In this document: positions 44,225-55,374 of the stretch, piece by piece
How the letters are laid out: each line of letters starts with the position of its first letter
Numbering within the stretch: position 1 is the first letter of the stretch
Origin: Paralvinella palmiformis
Taxonomy: Eukaryota; Annelida; Polychaeta; Terebellida; Alvinellidae
Length of the DNA stretch: 64,000 bases
Direction: 5' to 3'
NCBI GenBank assembly: GCA_025642065.1
Contig: JAODUP010000840.1
Coordinates: 259,430-323,429 of the forward strand
Program-made: the position numbers and the translations under genes
The notes under the pieces: model-generated
Told to the model about the DNA's origin: nothing
The model's database searches: none
The model's input: only the letters and a program-made list of their open reading frames with translations

Positions 44225-47200
44225 CTGCAACATAATGTCATTGAGAAGTTAATAACGGATGGTAACATATATGGTTGTTTCTTTAGTTGAATATGAGTAT
44301 GATGGGGTGAATATATATATATATATATATATGTGTGTATGTATGTGTGTGTGTGTATGCAATATGCTTCTGATTTATATACATGTTTTCTTTGTTCACC
44401 CAGGCAGTTGGTTCACATGTTTCTTATTCCCAGATTGTGATATCCAAATAGAGACAAAAAATAAATGGGCCATTATTTCATTTTTATAGCCACATTTCAG
44501 TCTAACCATAAATCCAATTATTTTAGACAGTATTTCTAGTATTTTCAACATCACAATTCTAGACAAATGTTACTGAATAGTTCTTCTTAAAAACATATTT
44601 CAGTAAAATTTATGTGTCAACTCTTATCTGTTTACATTGGAACTAGAGTAAACACGGATATAGCCAAGAGTAGCAGCAAGTGCCACAGTTCAGGTGAGAT
44701 AACCGAGGATAGGTCATTAAACAGACTTTATTAGACTAAATCAGGTCTAAACACCCGAGCGCCACCTACATATCAGCACCTGTACAAGCAACATATCAAA
44801 CGGCAGATTCAGGAACACTCAATTTTGATGACTGAACAAAAATGGTCAAGTCAAACGGAAAGACACTAAAAATAACACGAGCTGATAAACTAATTCGAAC
44901 CCAGTGTCCCTTGTATAGATAAGACGACAACAGGAAAATGGAACGTCTATCACCTATACAGATGGTGCGTGTTAAAAAAAGGCTTTTAGTAAATGATCTC
45001 TACTGGCAGGGAAAAAAAATAAAAATTTAGTCTCCACTTAATTACATCATGTACAAAATGCAGAAAGATACAGATGATTGGACACACATAAAAGGCATCA
45101 GTCTACTAAACACCATAATGATAACAAACTAATAAGTATCATACCTCTATAATCCGACGTTCTCTCTTGGCATCTTCGTCTTCCGACTCGCTACTCTCAT
45201 CATCATCGGCGCTACTGTGACGTCTTTTGTGTTTTTTCAGCTTCTTCTTCTTCTCCTTTTCTTTCTGCTTTCTCATCTTCTTCTTGGCTCTTTTCTTCTC
45301 CTTCTTTCTCCTTTTCTTCTGCTTCTCTTCTTCGTCAGATGAAGATGATTCGGATGATGCCAGTGGCGATGAATGGGGCGAGATGTGTTCTTCGTTGGGC
45401 TAAAACCAAACAAAGATAAATAAATCTTAACCAATCCTGAAACATGCATGACACACACGCACCACACACACACAAAATCACAGGTATTAAACTGTGGTCC
45501 TGTAAACGATGGCCCAGGTGTTTTGTCAAATGGTGTTTTGTTAATTCTGTCCTATTGTCCTATTCATCCACTGTTGTTGCACACACACACACACACAACA
45601 TGCACACAATGTGCATTATGAGATGGTGACGTTCTTCATCTTGTTCTCTATGTGGAGATTACATGCCTTTTGCACATTGTAACAAAATGCCTGATCCAAA
45701 GCTCTATATGTTCTATGTTATTTACATTCTCAACCTTCGTATGTAAATTAGAGCCTTCCAGCTTGAAGAGAACCATTGAACTCTTCGTATTTTGATATCC
45801 AACAGTAATCCATTAAAAAAATTAACTTCCGTAATATAAGTGGGAGTTGAACTGTTTCCTCTCCAGATGTGTCGTCTGTACCGAGACATTCAAGGATATT
45901 ATCAGAGTTTGAATAGTTGAAGTTTGCTATATTAATATATCTATGTATATGGATTGTAAATGTTCTTTCTTTGTTTTATACACTGATGTGCTTTGAGAGA
46001 GAAATGATTAATTGCTGTTCAGACTTTGGTACGTTTAAAATGCTTTAACGGTTTGGAAATATTTAAAACTGAAATTGAAAACTCATGAGTCCCATGCCAG
46101 ATTCGAATGTCATCGGCTTAGCTTTGTTGTTCGGATTTGGCGAGGGACCTGAATATTTCTCATTGGCTGTTTCATAATCCATGTAACCTCTGACCCAGCT
46201 TAGAGCTGGCAACCCTTTTCAAAATTTAAATCGGGTTTTGTTTAGATCTCGGTGAATGTAGTCGAAAAGTGAATAGTTGTAAAAGTTACTTGTGATGTTA
46301 TTGAAAATGGAAATGTGAATATCAGAAATGGATCGTTGGTATTCATTAGCAATGGATCGTGAATAAACGGATCATGACTTATCAAATCTCAATCGCTGAT
46401 GTGTGTGTTAGACGGAAGCATGAACTTTAAATGGAGCCCCGGTATATAAAATAACGACACAGGAAAGCAGACGCTCGGGGCTCGTGAAGAGCCCACCCTA
46501 AAACCCTGATAATATCTACATAACGAGCTTTTGAACTGCTCCTGCCAGTAAGGATAGTTTATTAAATTGACATTATTTTTTATTATCATCATCAGCACCA
46601 AAAACATCTCTGTAAACAACAATAACAGGCAAACAGATTTTAAGTTATTGTTTTAAAGAAACATTTAACAACAAAGAAATGTATTGAAAAAAATATAAAT
46701 CTTGTTTGCTTTGTTTGTAAAACATACGGTGAACAAAAATAAAACATTTAATTTGTGTGTGTGTGTTTACCACATTGCAGACATATAAAACAGCATGTTT
46801 ATGACATACCTGTGTTATGGTTGCCGATGGTGTGAATGGCTGTAATGAATTATCTATTGATGGCTGACGTTTAACAGCAACAACTGGAGAACCTTCTATA
46901 GCCGGCATCGTTGTCTGTAAGAGATTAAAACATATTCAATACAGAAATGAACTACAACTACTACATAATAGGGCAACCAGTCAACACAAAATAATTTTAA
47001 GTAAATAAATAACACTTTCTCATTACAGTTTCCGATATATCGATGATATGGCACCAGTCCTTTTTAAACATTTTTCAATCGGACCTCGATTAAAGAAACA
47101 CTACACGATGCCTGTATCCATACAACTCACCTGTTCAGCAGTTTTTCCAGCAGCTCCAGTACAATAAGATTCCTGGATGAAGGAATGACAACAGCCATAG

Positions 47201-50200
47201 CCCCACTGACCATCCTTCCAGTATGAACCCCAGACACTCTGTGATAGATAATAAAATCTTATATCACATCTAGTTGTGTCAATATTGATAAAACTATTAT
47301 TCCATACACGGCGTGACAATCCAACACATAATCCAATTGTTAGTCGATGCCACTTTTCCAGCACAAATTTAAAATCTTCTCGAGTAGTTATCTTCAGGGG
47401 TGAACAAAACTTAATGCTGTTTACTTCCATAAACTTGGGAAATTAAAACAAAATCTAAGCACCGGAATCAGCATCTTATTCAATACATAACATGACTGTG
47501 CATAGATCTACTATTATCACAGTTACAAATCTAAATAGTTTTCCTCCAAAATGCTCACTTAGTATTTGCAGATGATTTTATTTAAAAACTGAAGATACCG
47601 ATAAAACCTGTTAGCCGTAAGATAATTTTACGTAATTAAGATAGTTTTTAGCATATCAATATAGAGGCCTACTCACAGTGTGGTTCTGAGGATAAGCATC
47701 CTCCTCATAAACAGACCTCATGGCGACCTTCTCTTGACCTTTTAGCACAGTACCACATCTAGAATATTCTACATATTCCTCCTGAAATATTGAATTGTTA
47801 CTTTTGAAATATTGTTTAATGTATTTCTGTCTAACATGACATAATATCAAACCGTTACAGCCTGTCGGTATCAGACATGGGGTCAATTCCATTTGGTCAA
47901 TTCCAATTTATCAATTCCAGATAGAGTAGGTACTCCGAGTACCTACTTGGAATACCTACTCTGAGTAGTTTATATTGCAAGTAGGATTGTCATGGAAGAA
48001 ATATTTCTGAATTAAAAAATCAAATGGTAAATTAATTTATGGATTTAATTTCTTTGTAGCAAACTTTCTAATTCCAAATTTATCAATTCCAATTCCATTT
48101 TTTTTAAATAAACGATTCCAATTCCGGAATTGAATTGACTATATAACTTATTATTTAGCTTCAATCGCTCAGTACATAACTTGTCAACATTTTCACTCTC
48201 AGTAAATGTGTCAACATTTCCACTCTCAGTAAAACATGTCAACATTTCCACTCTCAGTAAAACGTGTCAACATTTTCACTCTCAGTAAAACATGTCACCA
48301 GTTCCGGTCAGTCAGTATAACACAAACATTGATAGTCTTTCAGGATAACATGTCTATAGTTACAGTCTTTCGTTATATCATGTCAACATTTAAAGTCTCT
48401 CAGTATAACACATCAACAGTTACAGTCTTTCAGTATAACACATCAACAGTTACAGTCTTTCAGTATAACACATCAACAGTTACAGTCTCTCGGTATAACA
48501 CATTTTAACATAACATACATTTAACATAACATACAGTTTATCAGTATAACATATCCATACTTACAGTCTGGGCCAGAAGTAGTTGTTTTGGTGGAGCGTC
48601 TAGATGCTCCTGGCCACCATATTTCTCCAGAATGCTCTCCTTGGTGCTAACTTTGTACTCCTCCTTCTTGGTCTGATATTCCTTTGTAAGCAGATCCAGT
48701 TTAGTGGGATCAGCCTGTAGATTGACCTCAGCACCCTTCTCATAAGCCTCCCAGGCAAACACTATAATAAAAGCCCAGAATGAGACACACAGTCAATGAT
48801 ACTACAGTAACGATAGCACACAGATGTTAATTTTTCTGGGGACAAGTCCCCGTATCTCTTTACTATAGTTCTTGCACATTGCCCGACATGTTGCGTTTCC
48901 CACAATTTTAGACTTATCAAAATATAACCACACACAATCCTGTTTTCTCCCAGACCAAACATTATGAAGTTGATCAGATTACCAGGTGTAAATTACACAT
49001 TATTGTAGTCTCAAAAGTTGCAGAGTCAGGTTTTGTTTCTGGTACGTATTCATCATGAGATCATTATCATTAGTAAATCTATCTGAATGTTCAACTTATA
49101 TACCCATCCTGGCTAAACACCAAGTCCTTAACTTTAACTCCTAAAAGATGTGATTTCACATGTCAGACCATCCCTATGTTCATCCAATTTATCACATTGA
49201 AGCAGCATAGCTTCAGTTAACACTTTTGATCGTATTGAACTCCCAAGATCATCCCAACCATAGATTTAGAGCAATGGCTCAGTTGCCAGATCTAGACAAA
49301 CATTTGCTAGGGGTGCTGTCCCGACTTCCGGTGAGGTCAACTGGGGAGGAAAAAGACACCACTTTTCCAAAAAAAGGGATATCACCCTGATACGCATTAC
49401 ATTGTACCAGTAAACTGGGCAATTTTATGGTGAAAATCTTAAAACATTGAAAAGGCAAGTTAGAAAGGCATGTAAACAAGATAAGTGACTCAAATTGTAT
49501 GTCAGTCATGACATAATTTTAACAAGATAATTCTGTTATGTTCTGGAATAATTCTTTGCTCACACTTGTTTACATGCTTTTGTATGGGTTTTACAGACTT
49601 CCGGTCAAACTGCTGAGTTCAAGTGACATCAGCATTCAGGAACTTCCAGTCTCTGTCTAGCTTCAAAATGGCGGCACTCACAGGCCATTAAAAGTCTATT
49701 AATCAGCACTTTGAACTGAATTATTTAAATCTTCCTTAGAAATTGTACAAAAACTTGACAAACTTAGGCTAAGAATAGATTCAAAGTGTTCAACAGATAA
49801 TGCATTTCCAATCTCTAATAAGATGTTCCATGAAGTAATAGTATCTGACATGGAGGATCTGGGATTCTGTGATTATTTCCTGACAAGAAGGAGTGAGTCA
49901 GTGAGTAAGGGTTAATGATACATCAGTTGATTGGTCAGTTTTATTTAGCCTTGGCTAAACAAACTGGTCACACCTGGGACACTGATTGATTCATTGATTT
50001 ATATATTTTTTGTGCATTCCCAGACATTGTAGCATTGTGGGGTTTGCACGACATAATTAACAAGATTTCATTTACATAGAATACAAGTTATGTACATACA
50101 TGAATAAAATTAATAATTAATAATTGTACAATATGTGTTGATATAAATGTACATATAACATACAGTTTTAGTGTAATATACATTGAGAATTTGCTTTCCT

Positions 50201-53200
50201 AGAATCTTTTTGTTATATATTCTTGTACTGTGTAAAACAGTGCAACATTATCATATACTGACAATGCTGTATGCCCTAGTGTTATTAGATCAGTGACTGG
50301 TTGTGTGTTGTTGATGTTACCAGAGACATATGGCTATGGCAGCTATTTTATTTGGGTAACATCCCACAGACGTCAACCAGATTCAAACCCACAACCCTGA
50401 GGATTACAGTGCAATAATCTCACCACTGCACTACTGGAGCGCCATATTAACCCATTGGCATAAAAGGCATATTTAGTGCCGTTTCCTTTTTGTCATGCCT
50501 TACATGATCCAGAAGGACATGGTAGGCCAAATCCAAACATTGGACATTGAAAGATATTTGCATATCTATCAGAAATGTGTACAATGAGGGCAAAACCTTT
50601 GATTTATTGTTTTGCATATTTCAAAAATCACTGGGGTGAGTCATATTTATTTATCAGTTATGTAGACAGAATATATAATTTTTCCAAGTAAGAATGATAA
50701 TGGCTAAAGCAATGCCAGTCGTAAATGATCTAAAAACTAATCTTTTTGTTTCAGCTTTTCCTAGCTGAATATATTATGTATTTGGCTGGAAAGAATTATG
50801 TATTTTTAAAGATGTAAATCTGTTACATCCGTAGAATTATTTATTGTCAAGCGCCTTAGAGTAACCTTCTTACAGGTTATATAAGGCGCTATATAAATTT
50901 TGTATATTATTATTATTTATTATTATCTAGATGAAGATCGAAAAATTAACTTAATTTAATTCATACTCCCCCCCCACATTCACTATCTTTCGCTTCTTGT
51001 GCAGTGTAAAATCTGGTGTAAGGGTCAATATTCCCATGATTTGATATATACTTAATACAATTTGAAGATTCCTGTAACTTAGTAACTAATTTGTTTACCA
51101 AAGAACTTCTACCACAGGATACAGCATCTAAATAACATCTGAAGGTCAGAGTCAAACTAAACAAGTTATAAACAGCTTACATTGTTGTTTTGCCATCTCC
51201 ATTGCATCACCCGACCATCTGACAAAATTATCTCCAGCATACGGTAATCTGTAAACAGAAATAATATTTACAACAACAATAACATGATTCATTATAGTTA
51301 GAAAAGTGTGTGTGTGTGTATGTGTGTGTTTAACTTTTTAACTACTTCTTCAACAAATGTTTCACTCAAAGCGTACAACAGCCTACAAATCATATATTAT
51401 GCAATCATGTGATTTATATACCGAGAAGTGACAGGAATTGACCAAAAGACAAGACTGCATCTTCACTTACTCTTGAGGATCCTTGAAAGTATTTCTCAAG
51501 GGGTTTTCTCTCATTGAGCGAGTTTTTGGATCATAATATGCCGAACTGACGTCTAAGTTATATAAATACTGTAAAAGAAGACGAACTATCAGATGATGAT
51601 GTACGTTTCACAAATGATTTACTGTCTGTCTGTTGCCAGTCTCCGATATAACGTTTTGGTCTTCTATGATAATTAAAGTCATATTCCAATCTGACATTCC
51701 GCATCAAGGTCTGGCTTACCTTAGCAGTATCCTCACGAATTCTCAGATTCCTCACTGTTATACGTTGCTTTGACTCAAACTTCTGCCCGGGCATGTCCAC
51801 ATCTTCTGCATATTTATCCTCGTCATCTTCGTCTTCATCTTCAACAGCCTTTTTGGCTTCCTCGGGCCCGATCTCGCCCTTCTGGATCAATTCCTCAATT
51901 CTCTGAGCTTTGAGAAGACGTTTGGCCTAAATATATAATGAATAACATTGGAGCATTATAAGACAGCCACACTGTTGGCAATTAATACAACAAATCGGCT
52001 AATCAAGGCTAGTCAAACAATTGTTTTGTTTAGCATTTATTGATGGATGACAAATTTGCACACAAAGCCAATTTACGAAGAGCCTGGATCTCAAATAATA
52101 GCTATTGGACAGCTCTGTGTAATTTAAATGTTTTACGGCCACTTTTGTGCACAAGGTAAGCTAAATGGGCAGAGCGACCAACCTCCAAACGTAATGAGGC
52201 GAAGTGAAAGACAAAACAACCTTCTGACATAGCCCAGCTGGGGTTTGAATCAAGGTGCTATAATTTTTAACGTCCCCCTTTATTTTAAATAATTCAGTGG
52301 AGACAGCAGCGCCATTTAACGTGGTCAGCCACCCATGATGTAGTGAGCTGAGAAATTAATCCCTGGAAAAGTTTCGACCTCTTACGGGGTTCGAACCTGT
52401 GACCGTTGGCACCGAGTGCCGGGTGGTTAACCGCTAGGCCACCGGAGCTCACCATTTGGACAACATAAAGTGACAGACCCATAAATATACAACTGCGCAG
52501 GTAAATTTTGACCCGATATTATATTTTGGCTACTTCATGATAGATATTTCTTAGATCCTCAAACAATACACGATAATGAGTTTTTAATCTATAACTATTA
52601 TTATTAATCATAAATACTGATTGCAGATCGTATAATGATAATAGCAATCTCTTTCATCATCATCACCACCCCACGTCATATCTTCATAACGTTACTGTAA
52701 GCCAGCCATTGGTTCTAAATAAATGTATAACACAATACCTCATCAATCTTCTGGTACTCTTCAATAATTTTCTTATGTTCAGCAGGATTGTAACCATTCC
52801 ACCGATCTCGCTTGCCGTCGTAGCTGAACTCCAAATCTGGCTGAATGTATTCGTCAGGCGCAAAATCCTTTCCTGTGAACCGTGCACCAATTTTCCTTGG
52901 TCGCTGGAATTCCGAAATAAATACTATATGCGTATACATACACCGTCGATACCCAATAATCACGATTCCAGTGGGAACAAGTCAATTTTGGTTGTAGTTG
53001 GTTGACAGTCTGTACAACGGACTGTTTTTGCAAATTGATGATAATATTTGGGGGAATATCTCTGCGATCTGATTAATCGAAATTGACTAGATAACAGGTG
53101 GAAACAACTCGCATCACTTACTTCAAGACAATCCTTCTTCTTATGCGTCATCGCACCACAATTTTCACATGCGCCTTTGCGAAATTTTGTGACAACCGAA

Positions 53201-55091
53201 CCCTGATTCACAAAAAGGACAAGATTATTTAAAACAATGACATTATTCTTATGTGTCATTAACTACGATTAGATATCAAAGCATCGATGACTGATTCCTA
53301 ATTTTTAATGCAGTATTTACCTCTTTCACGCCTCTCTTAAACCAATCATCAGCAAACAGTTTCTGTTTTTCCTCCTGTGGCCTCTGATGTCTCAGTGTTG
53401 GGGTGGTGGCACCAAAGTACCAGGGTGCCTGCATAATATACTGTGGTATATGTGGATTGATGTCCCTGTAGAAGTAAGAGAAGACATCAGTTATCTTATG
53501 ACGACCAATTACTTATATGAGGTAACAGAATCCTCCTTCAAGAATAAAGATATTTAAAAATATTGAAGGAATTCATATCATTTTGTCTATTTATCTTTAA
53601 TTCTGGAAGTTCATTTCTAGTTGTGATACACAACTGTTTCTTGCAAATATAATTGAAATCACATAATTTTTTGGAGAGAAGACATATCGAATGAAATGAA
53701 TAAAAAGACAAATATGGCTATGAAACACAATTTTTTTAGGCTTCAGGTTATCAACACAGGGAATAATATAAAATGAATATTCGTATTATACATATAAATC
53801 GCAAAGACGAGGAACATACAGTACTCAACCCGTGTGAAGATGCAGGTGCTCCATGAAGAGGGATGCAGCTATAGTCAGATTGCTACAAGATGCAAATGTA
53901 GACACAGGACAGCTAGGATGATCATCAAAAGATTCCAGCAGTCGGGTAGCCTCAAAGACAAACCTAGGAGTGGATGACCCAGGTGCAGTACAGCAAGGGA
54001 CGATCGTGTTCTGCTTCGCCTGTGTCGAACCGACAGGAAGGAAATAGCTCCAGAACTGAAGCGACAGTGGTCGGAGCAGTCAGGGGTCCAGTGTACAACC
54101 AGAACTGTTCGTGGGCAATTTTTGACACATGGTTTGAATTCGTGTATTGCAAGAAAAAAGCCATTGATAATGGAGAAACAAAGAAGAGCGAGAAGTCTGT
54201 GGGTGAAGAAAACCGTCAGTGGACACGAGCACGCCAGGCAAAGATTCTATGGTCAGATGAGTCCAGCTTCCAGCTAAATCCAACTTGAGCGAAGGAGACA
54301 TGGGGAAGAAAATGTACCCGCTTGGATTGTTGCAACTGTGAAACATAGAGGAGGAAGCATAATGGTTTGGGGATGCACGAGGGCTCGAGGTGTTTGACAG
54401 CTAACCATTGTCAAAGTTTAGAGCATCACATACTCCCATGAGCTCATGCTCTTTTCAATCGCCGACATGCTCAGCATTGGATCTTCCAACAGAACAAAAC
54501 TCAGTGTCACACTGCCAGAGCTAGCAAGACTTGGATGAACGAGCACGGAGTCCAGCTTCTGGGTTGGCCTGCACAATCTCCAGACACGAGTCGAATAGAA
54601 AATCTGTTTCGCATCATTAAGGCAGCAGTTTCTGAGCGTGAACCAATAAATATGCAAGAGGTCAGGAGGTTCATGGTCGACTAATAGAATAATATCATGT
54701 CAGAACAGTGCAAAGTCCTCGTTGAATTCGTGCCGAAGAGAATCCGGGCATTGGTGCAAATATTGACTTATTAAATATCCTAATTATCATTATTTAATTC
54801 ATATTTATTGTGATTTGCCGTCCATGGTGATTATTTTTCATGTTTGTTAAGTCTTTATACATGCTTCTTACGGTATTGTTACTTCGGTTCTTGCACCGCT
54901 TTTATTAAATATTCTATATTCCCGTCAAATTTATATACAAATGGCCTAAAAACACATTGATGATCTGTTTCTTAAAGCTATCTTTTAATTATTTTTTTTT
55001 GCTATTCATAAATAAACAACCTTATTAAACAAAGATGATGGAAAAATAGAGAACTTTACTAGGTGTTCAAAAGCTTTTTTCCACCACTGTG

Positions 55092-55132
<41 letters not shown>

Positions 55133-55374
55133 GACAGACAAATCTAATAAATCAATTCACAAAAGATAAACACAACATACCTTCCTTCCTCATCTTTCAT
55201 TGCTGGTGCTGTTCCGGCTTTTCTTGCCTCTTCCAGTTCCTTCAGCTTTCTCCAGTCTTCACGAGTCTTGGCACTTTCTTGTGAGGTGCCATCTTCCTCA
55301 CCAGTGCCGCTTTCCTCGGCTTTCTTCGCAATCCGAGAAATGACGGATGGAGGCACATTTAGTTGGAAAGACAT
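44048..55374 (-). CDS. SLU7: Pre-mRNA splicing factor SLU7, thirteen exons
   Basis: Joined minus-strand exons (listed separately) give one uninterrupted frame of 634 residues; human SLU7 has 586. SLU7 acts in the second catalytic step of splicing and helps choose the correct 3' splice site. Visible landmarks in order are [19 protein letters not shown] (N-terminal), [10 protein letters not shown], a CCHC zinc knuckle [14 protein letters not shown] (residues 125-138), [108 protein letters not shown], a Lys/Ser/Glu-rich region (492-576) and [17 protein letters not shown] at the end. All twelve introns are GT-AG with compatible phase. The ATG at 55374 is the first in frame; an upstream GTG was not used. 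The extra length lies in the N-terminus and in the region of exons 11-12. Confidence 0.96.
44311..44360. repeat. (AT)n and (GT)n microsatellite in SLU7 intron 12
   Basis: TA run followed by a GT/GTAT run. Confidence 0.9.
45145..45399 (-). CDS. SLU7: SLU7 exon 12 (Lys/Ser/Glu-rich region)
   Basis: 85 codons: a Ser-rich start, then [21 protein letters not shown] basic sequence, [20 protein letters not shown] and RRIIE. This corresponds to the lysine-rich stretch of vertebrate SLU7 and could act in nuclear import. Acceptor GTTTTAG, donor GTATGA. Confidence 0.9.
46525..46600 (+). mobile_element. LINE 3' tail fragment in a SLU7 intron
   Basis: GAACTGCTCCTGCCAGTAAGG and TTTATTAAATTGACATTATT, then TTATTATCATCATC, matches the tail type at 62710-62750 (GGCTCCTGCTAGTAAGGGCG then CTTTATTAAAT). 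Confidence 0.6.
46810..46914 (-). CDS. SLU7: SLU7 exon 11
   Basis: 35 codons ([35 protein letters not shown]) with acceptor CTTACAG and donor GTATGT, in phase with both neighbours. The sequence is poorly conserved and I recall no close vertebrate counterpart, so it is supported mainly by splice sites and phase. Confidence 0.82.
47131..47238 (-). CDS. SLU7: SLU7 exon 10
   Basis: 36 codons: [36 protein letters not shown], a block nearly invariant across SLU7 proteins. Acceptor ATCACAG, donor GTGAGT. Confidence 0.96.
47677..47781 (-). CDS. SLU7: SLU7 exon 9
   Basis: 35 codons: [35 protein letters not shown]. Acceptor ATTTCAG, donor GTGAGT. Confidence 0.95.
47872..48139. mobile_element. hAT-A element in a SLU7 intron, right end truncated
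   Basis: Starts CAGACATGGGGTCAATTCCA and keeps the family interior (TACTCCGAGTACCTACTTGG, GGATTGTCATGG, ATGGTAAATTAATTTATGG). It ends GGAATTGAATTGAC without the final CCCATGTCTG. Confidence 0.8.
48183..48510. repeat. Two adjacent minisatellites (28 bp and 30 bp) in SLU7 intron 8
   Basis: The first (48183-48300) repeats ACTCTCAGTAAAACATGTCA then ACATTTCC, about four units. The second (about 48380-48510) repeats TCAACAGTTACAGTCTTTCA then GTATAACACA, about four units. Both units share CA-GT-rich CTCTCAGTA/CTTTCAGTA cores and probably have a common origin. Confidence 0.88.
48565..48761 (-). CDS. SLU7: SLU7 exon 8
   Basis: Encodes [20 protein letters not shown] through [20 protein letters not shown] and LLAQT. 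Acceptor ATTATAG, donor GTAAGT. Preceded by a 2.4-kb intron. Confidence 0.96.
50300..50450 (-). mobile_element. Another tRNA-like SINE, minus strand
   Basis: On the minus strand GGCGCTCCAGTAGTGCAGTG, GTGAGATTATTGCACTGTAA and a box B-like GGGTTTGAATCTGG have tRNA-like spacing. It differs from SINE1 and SINE2 and no second copy is visible in the window. Confidence 0.55.
50700..50930 (+). mobile_element. LINE 3' end fragment, same family as 9880-10745
   Basis: Begins AAACTAATCTTTTTGTTTCA (end of ORF2) and ends AAGCGCCTTAGAGTAACCTT, CTTACAGGTTATATAAGGCG, CTATATAAATTTTG and TTATTATTATT. It is collinear with the inverted copy at 9890-10070. Confidence 0.8.
51181..51248 (-). CDS. SLU7: SLU7 exon 7
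   Basis: Encodes [20 protein letters not shown] and QQ with split codons at both ends. Acceptor TTTACAG, donor GTAAGC. Matches [20 protein letters not shown] of vertebrate SLU7. Confidence 0.92.
51471..51568 (-). CDS. SLU7: SLU7 exon 6
   Basis: Encodes [32 protein letters not shown] and two bases of the next codon. Acceptor TTTTACAG, donor GTAAGT. Confidence 0.94.
51720..51926 (-). CDS. SLU7: SLU7 exon 5
   Basis: 69 codons, including [20 protein letters not shown], an acidic run and [18 protein letters not shown], then [15 protein letters not shown]. Acceptor ATTTAG, donor GTAAGC. Confidence 0.96.
52126..52250 (-). mobile_element. SINE1 copy, 5' truncated, abutting SINE2
   Basis: On the minus strand it ends ..GTGCACAAAAGTGGCCGTAA and contains TTTGTCTTTCACTTCGCCTC and CCCATTTAGCTTACC. 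Its head is missing where the SINE2 begins. Confidence 0.75.
52258..52452 (-). mobile_element. SINE2 copy, minus strand
   Basis: On the minus strand: GAGCTCCGGTGGCCTAGCGG, TTAACCACCCGGCACTCGGT, box B GGTTCGAACCCCG, GGTGGCTGACCACGTTAAAT. Close to the copy at 17948. It lies in the SLU7 intron between exons 4 and 5, in the same orientation as the gene. Confidence 0.85.
52739..52903 (-). CDS. SLU7: SLU7 exon 4
   Basis: 55 codons, starting [20 protein letters not shown] and containing the SLU7 hallmark [19 protein letters not shown]. Acceptor TTCCAG, donor GTATTG. Confidence 0.96.
53122..53202 (-). CDS. SLU7: SLU7 exon 3 (CCHC zinc knuckle)
   Basis: Exactly 27 codons; the CX2CX4HX4C knuckle spans 53128-53169. 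Donor GTAAGT. Confidence 0.95.
53321..53465 (-). CDS. SLU7: SLU7 exon 2
   Basis: Acceptor TTCTACAG, donor GTAAAT. Encodes [20 protein letters not shown], then [20 protein letters not shown] and WFKRGVKE. Confidence 0.94.
53800..55089 (+). pseudogene. Tc1/mariner-type transposase, decayed, in SLU7 intron 1
   Basis: In shifting plus-strand frames: [20 protein letters not shown] and [18 protein letters not shown] (helix-turn-helix DNA-binding region), [20 protein letters not shown], then the diagnostic [36 protein letters not shown] and [10 protein letters not shown]. The right inverted repeat ..CAAAAGCTTTTTTCCACCAC ends at about 55089, beside an AT run. The left repeat is not visible. There are many stops and a missing segment around the second catalytic Asp. 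It points opposite to SLU7. Confidence 0.88.
55096..55129. repeat. (AT)n microsatellite
   Basis: TA run directly beside the right end of the Tc1-type relic, a preferred TA target environment. Confidence 0.93.
55181..55374 (-). CDS. SLU7: SLU7 exon 1 (start)
   Basis: ATG at 55372-55374, then [20 protein letters not shown] and an acidic spacer leading to [19 protein letters not shown]. Donor GTATGT. The first ~30 residues have no counterpart I know in vertebrate SLU7. Confidence 0.88.

Larger units (their letters stand above)
48762..51180. other. SLU7 intron 7 (2.4 kb), with a tRNA-like SINE and a LINE tail
   Basis: Between exons 7 and 8. Besides the two elements listed separately (50300-50450 and 50700-50930) it has no identifiable content. 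Confidence 0.8.

Noticed and set aside
45273..45529. Minus-strand frames overlapping SLU7 exon 12
   Set aside because: Shadows of the Lys/Arg-rich exon in other frames.
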